Shown piece after piece: positions 62,006 to 64,000 of a stretch of 64,000 nucleotides of DNA. This DNA comes from Marinobacter psychrophilus (lineage in GTDB: Bacteria; Pseudomonadota; Gammaproteobacteria; Pseudomonadales; Oleiphilaceae). Position 1 is the first letter of the stretch. Every line of letters starts with the position of its first letter. Both the position numbers and the translations under genes were made by a program. The stretch covers positions 62,001 to 126,000 of the forward strand of contig NZ_CP011494.1 of assembly GCF_001043175.1 (NCBI RefSeq). Direction: 5' to 3'. The notes beneath the pieces are model-generated. The model saw only the letters and a list, made by a program, of their open reading frames with translations. It ran no database searches and had not been told where the DNA came from.

Positions 62006-63565
62006 ATGACAACAACAATTTATGTGCCCTGCGATACCACCGCCTTGTCTTTGGGCGCAGACCGCGTAGTACAGAAACTCCAACAGGCGGCAGACCAGAA
62101 AAATATTGAACTTCACCTGATACGCAACGGCTCTCGTGGTCTGTTCTGGCTGGAACCTCTGGTGGAAGTACAAACCCCTTATGGCCGTGTGGCTTATGGT
62201 CCGGTGGAACCGGAGCAGGTGGACGAGCTGGTGTCCGCCGGTTTGTTTGATGGTAACCCCGAGCACCCGCTGTTTCTGGGGGACATTTCCCAACACTCGT
62301 ACTTGCAACAACAACAACGCCTGACGTTTGCCCGCATTGGTATTACCGACCCGATTTGTATTGAAGACTATATTGCCCACGGCGGTTTTGCCGGCCTGAA
62401 GAAAGCAGCTGCGCTGACCACTCAGGGCATTGTGGACGAAGTAAAAGTGTCTGGCCTGCGCGGCCGTGGCGGCGCCGCTTTTCCAGCCGGCATAAAATGG
62501 CAGACCGTCCTGGACGAGCCCCAAAACCAGCAAAAATATGTGGTGTGCAACGCCGATGAGGGCGATTCCGGTACCTTCGCCGATCGCCTGGTGATGGAGT
62601 GCGACCCCTACATGCTGATAGAGGGCATGACTATTGCCGGCTTGGCGGTCGGTGCAACTCTGGGCTTTATATACGTGCGTTCGGAATACCTGCTGTCGCA
62701 GAAGATGCTGGACGAAGCTATCCGCAGAGCCGAAGTACTCGGTTATTTGGGCGATAATGTCTGCGGCAACGGCCGCAGCTTCCGTCTAGAAGTTCGCTTG
62801 GGCGCCGGCGCGTATATTTGTGGCGAAGAAACCTCGCTGCTGGAAAGCCTGGAAGGCAAGCGCGGGCTGGTTCGCTCCAAGCCGCCACTACCTGCCATAA
62901 AGGGCCTTTTTGGACAGCCTACAGTGGTGAACAATGTGCTGTCTTTGGCCGCTGTGCCCTACATCATGGCCCATGGCGGCAAAGCCTATGCAGACTACGG
63001 CATGGGCCGCTCTTTAGGCACCCTGCCGATTCAACTGGCGGGCAACATTAAACACGGAGGCCTTATTGAACTGGCCTTCGGCGCAAGTTTACGCAAAGTG
63101 CTGGAAGATTTTGGCGGCGGTACCTTCACCGGCCGGCCCATGAGGGCGGTACAGGTAGGCGGCCCGTTAATGGCGTATTTGCCGGAAAGCCAGTGGGATA
63201 CGCCGATGGATTACGAAGCCTTCGCCAAATTGGGCGCGGGCATTGGTCACGGTGGTGTAGTGGCGTTTGATGACACAGTGGATATGGGCGAGCAGGCCCG
63301 TTTTGCGATGGAGTTCTGCGCCGCAGAATCCTGTGGCAAGTGTACGCCTTGCCGAATTGGCTCAGTGCGCGGTGTGGAAGTGATTGACCGCATACGTGCC
63401 GGTGAACACCGCGATAACAATTTAATATTGCTGCAGGAACTGTGCGAAACCATGGTGGACGGCTCACTGTGTGCCATGGGCGGCATGACGCCCTTCCCGG
63501 TGCAAAGCGTGATGAAACACTTTCCAGAAGACTTGATGGCCAGCTCGCGCCCAGTGGAGGCATAA
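62006..63565 (+). CDS. fdsB: NAD-dependent formate dehydrogenase beta subunit (NuoF-like)
   Basis: A 519-residue flavoprotein that reduces NAD+. The N-terminal thioredoxin-like part (about residues 1-120) is followed by the NuoF domain with SGLRGRGGAAFPAGIKW (FMN/NAD site), CNADEGDSGTFADR, GAGAYICGEETSLLESLEGKRG, and the C-terminal 4Fe-4S motif ESCGKCTPCRIG. AGGAG precedes the ATG. It lies 17 nt after fdsG and 1 nt before fdsA. Confidence 0.95.
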   Translation: MTTTIYVPCDTTALSLGADRVVQKLQQAADQKNIELHLIRNGSRGLFWLEPLVEVQTPYGRVAYGPVEPEQVDELVSAGLFDGNPEHPLFLGDISQHSYLQQQQRLTFARIGITDPICIEDYIAHGGFAGLKKAAALTTQGIVDEVKVSGLRGRGGAAFPAGIKWQTVLDEPQNQQKYVVCNADEGDSGTFADRLVMECDPYMLIEGMTIAGLAVGATLGFIYVRSEYLLSQKMLDEAIRRAEVLGYLGDNVCGNGRSFRLEVRLGAGAYICGEETSLLESLEGKRGLVRSKPPLPAIKGLFGQPTVVNNVLSLAAVPYIMAHGGKAYADYGMGRSLGTLPIQLAGNIKHGGLIELAFGASLRKVLEDFGGGTFTGRPMRAVQVGGPLMAYLPESQWDTPMDYEAFAKLGAGIGHGGVVAFDDTVDMGEQARFAMEFCAAESCGKCTPCRIGSVRGVEVIDRIRAGEHRDNNLILLQELCETMVDGSLCAMGGMTPFPVQSVMKHFPEDLMASSRPVEA

Positions 63566-63566
63566 C

Positions 63567-64000
63567 ATGTTGCACTATTACGATCCAGGCACCCAAAACT
63601 ACGAAGTCGGCAAGAGCGCCCTCAACCCCGATTTTGATTTTGGTACCCCTGCAAGGGTGTCCGAAACCTTGGTGTCGGTGTCTATCGACGGCCGCGAGAT
63701 TACTGTTCCTGAAGGCACTTCTGTGCTGCGGGCAGCCGCGCTGGCGGGCATCAATATTCCGAAGCTGTGCGCCTCTGACAACCTGGAGCCTTTTGGCTCT
63801 TGCCGCCTGTGCGCGGTAGAAATCGAAGGTCGCCGTGGCTACCCGACTTCCTGCACCACGCCGGTGTCTGAAGGCATGGACGTGACCACCCAGACCGGAA
63901 AGCTGGCAAAATTGCGCCGCAATATCATGGAGCTGTACATCTCTGACCATCCGTTGGACTGCCTGACCTGTCCGGCTAACGGCGACTGCGAATTGCAGGA
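63567..64000 (+). CDS. fdsA: NAD-dependent formate dehydrogenase alpha subunit, N-terminal part (cut by window edge)
   Basis: The ATG at 63567 starts a frame open to the window end (144 codons). It begins MLHYYDPGTQNYEVGKSA. A ferredoxin-like [2Fe-2S] domain follows: LCASDNLEPFGSCRLCAVEIEGRRGYPTSCTTPV, then the His/Cys cluster start of the NuoG-like domain (SDHPLDCLTCPANGDCELQ). The molybdopterin domain with the active-site Cys lies outside. GGAGG in GTGGAGGCATAAC is the ribosome site and overlaps the fdsB stop region. Confidence 0.93.
   Translation, partial: MLHYYDPGTQNYEVGKSALNPDFDFGTPARVSETLVSVSIDGREITVPEGTSVLRAAALAGINIPKLCASDNLEPFGSCRLCAVEIEGRRGYPTSCTTPVSEGMDVTTQTGKLAKLRRNIMELYISDHPLDCLTCPANGDCELQ

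Noticed and set aside
1..64000. tRNA, rRNA, prophage, intact IS element, integron or CRISPR array
   Set aside because: I saw no cloverleaf sequences, rRNA stretches, transposase or integrase genes, or regularly spaced repeats. Without a covariance search, a missed small RNA gene remains possible.

Overview
The window reads as ordinary chromosome of a gammaproteobacterium, most likely a marine Marinobacter-type organism. This is an inference from gene order: gamma-carbonic anhydrase / prlC / yheV and coxB-coxA-coxC-SURF1-CtaA-CtaB-Sco both match the Pseudomonas arrangement. Other pointers are a caa3-type cytochrome oxidase, a TRAP transporter, an ectoine synthase and monomeric isocitrate dehydrogenase. 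I see no rRNA, tRNA, CRISPR array, prophage or intact insertion sequence. Almost everything is housekeeping or catabolic, with a few decayed genes and several structured repeats.

Layout. 1-4.6 kb: gamma-carbonic anhydrase (cut by the left edge), oligopeptidase A, YheV, a NhaC-type transporter and a DUF1653 protein, with two structured repeats between YheV and the transporter. 4.7-10.5 kb (minus strand): an intact EAL/degenerate-GGDEF sensor protein lying between two decayed partners, then DoxX, an unknown protein and a MATE exporter. 10.6-18.9 kb: aa3/caa3 oxidase genes with heme A synthesis and copper-delivery factors, but without cox11. 18.9-25.5 kb: MFS, two hairpin repeats, HrpB helicase, an ATP-grasp protein and ornithine decarboxylase. 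25.6-31.6 kb: MFS plus solitary ectoine synthase, a GTPase/membrane-protein pair (DUF3482/DUF2868), DUF6164 and a lipoprotein esterase.

31.8-39.5 kb is the most coherent catabolic island. A PAS/sigma-54 activator is followed by two matching palindromic sites and a GG-N10-GC promoter. Behind that promoter lie dctP-dctQ-dctM, a 3-hydroxybutyrate dehydrogenase and acetoacetyl-CoA synthetase. The inferred job is uptake of a 3-hydroxybutyrate-like acid and its conversion to acetoacetyl-CoA. Monomeric NADP-isocitrate dehydrogenase follows.

42-64 kb: YbaK deacylase, a small Lys-rich protein, a decayed C39-peptidase/TPR gene, a serine hydrolase, an exonuclease, queC-queE, a secreted nuclease and a BrxR/CapW-like WYL regulator. 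Then come a YcaD-like MFS, a MarR regulator with an EmrB-type pump, two L,D-transpeptidases around an Lpp-like lipoprotein and a K+/H+ antiporter. The window ends in a formate locus: OFA transporter, ModE-like regulator and fdsG-fdsB-fdsA, the last cut by the right edge.

The most unusual non-coding signal is a family of three hairpins (2.7, 20.2 and 20.5 kb). They share an 18-nt loop core, while their stems are self-complementary within a copy but unrelated between copies. The best candidate regulatory circuit is the sigma-54-controlled 3-hydroxybutyrate island.
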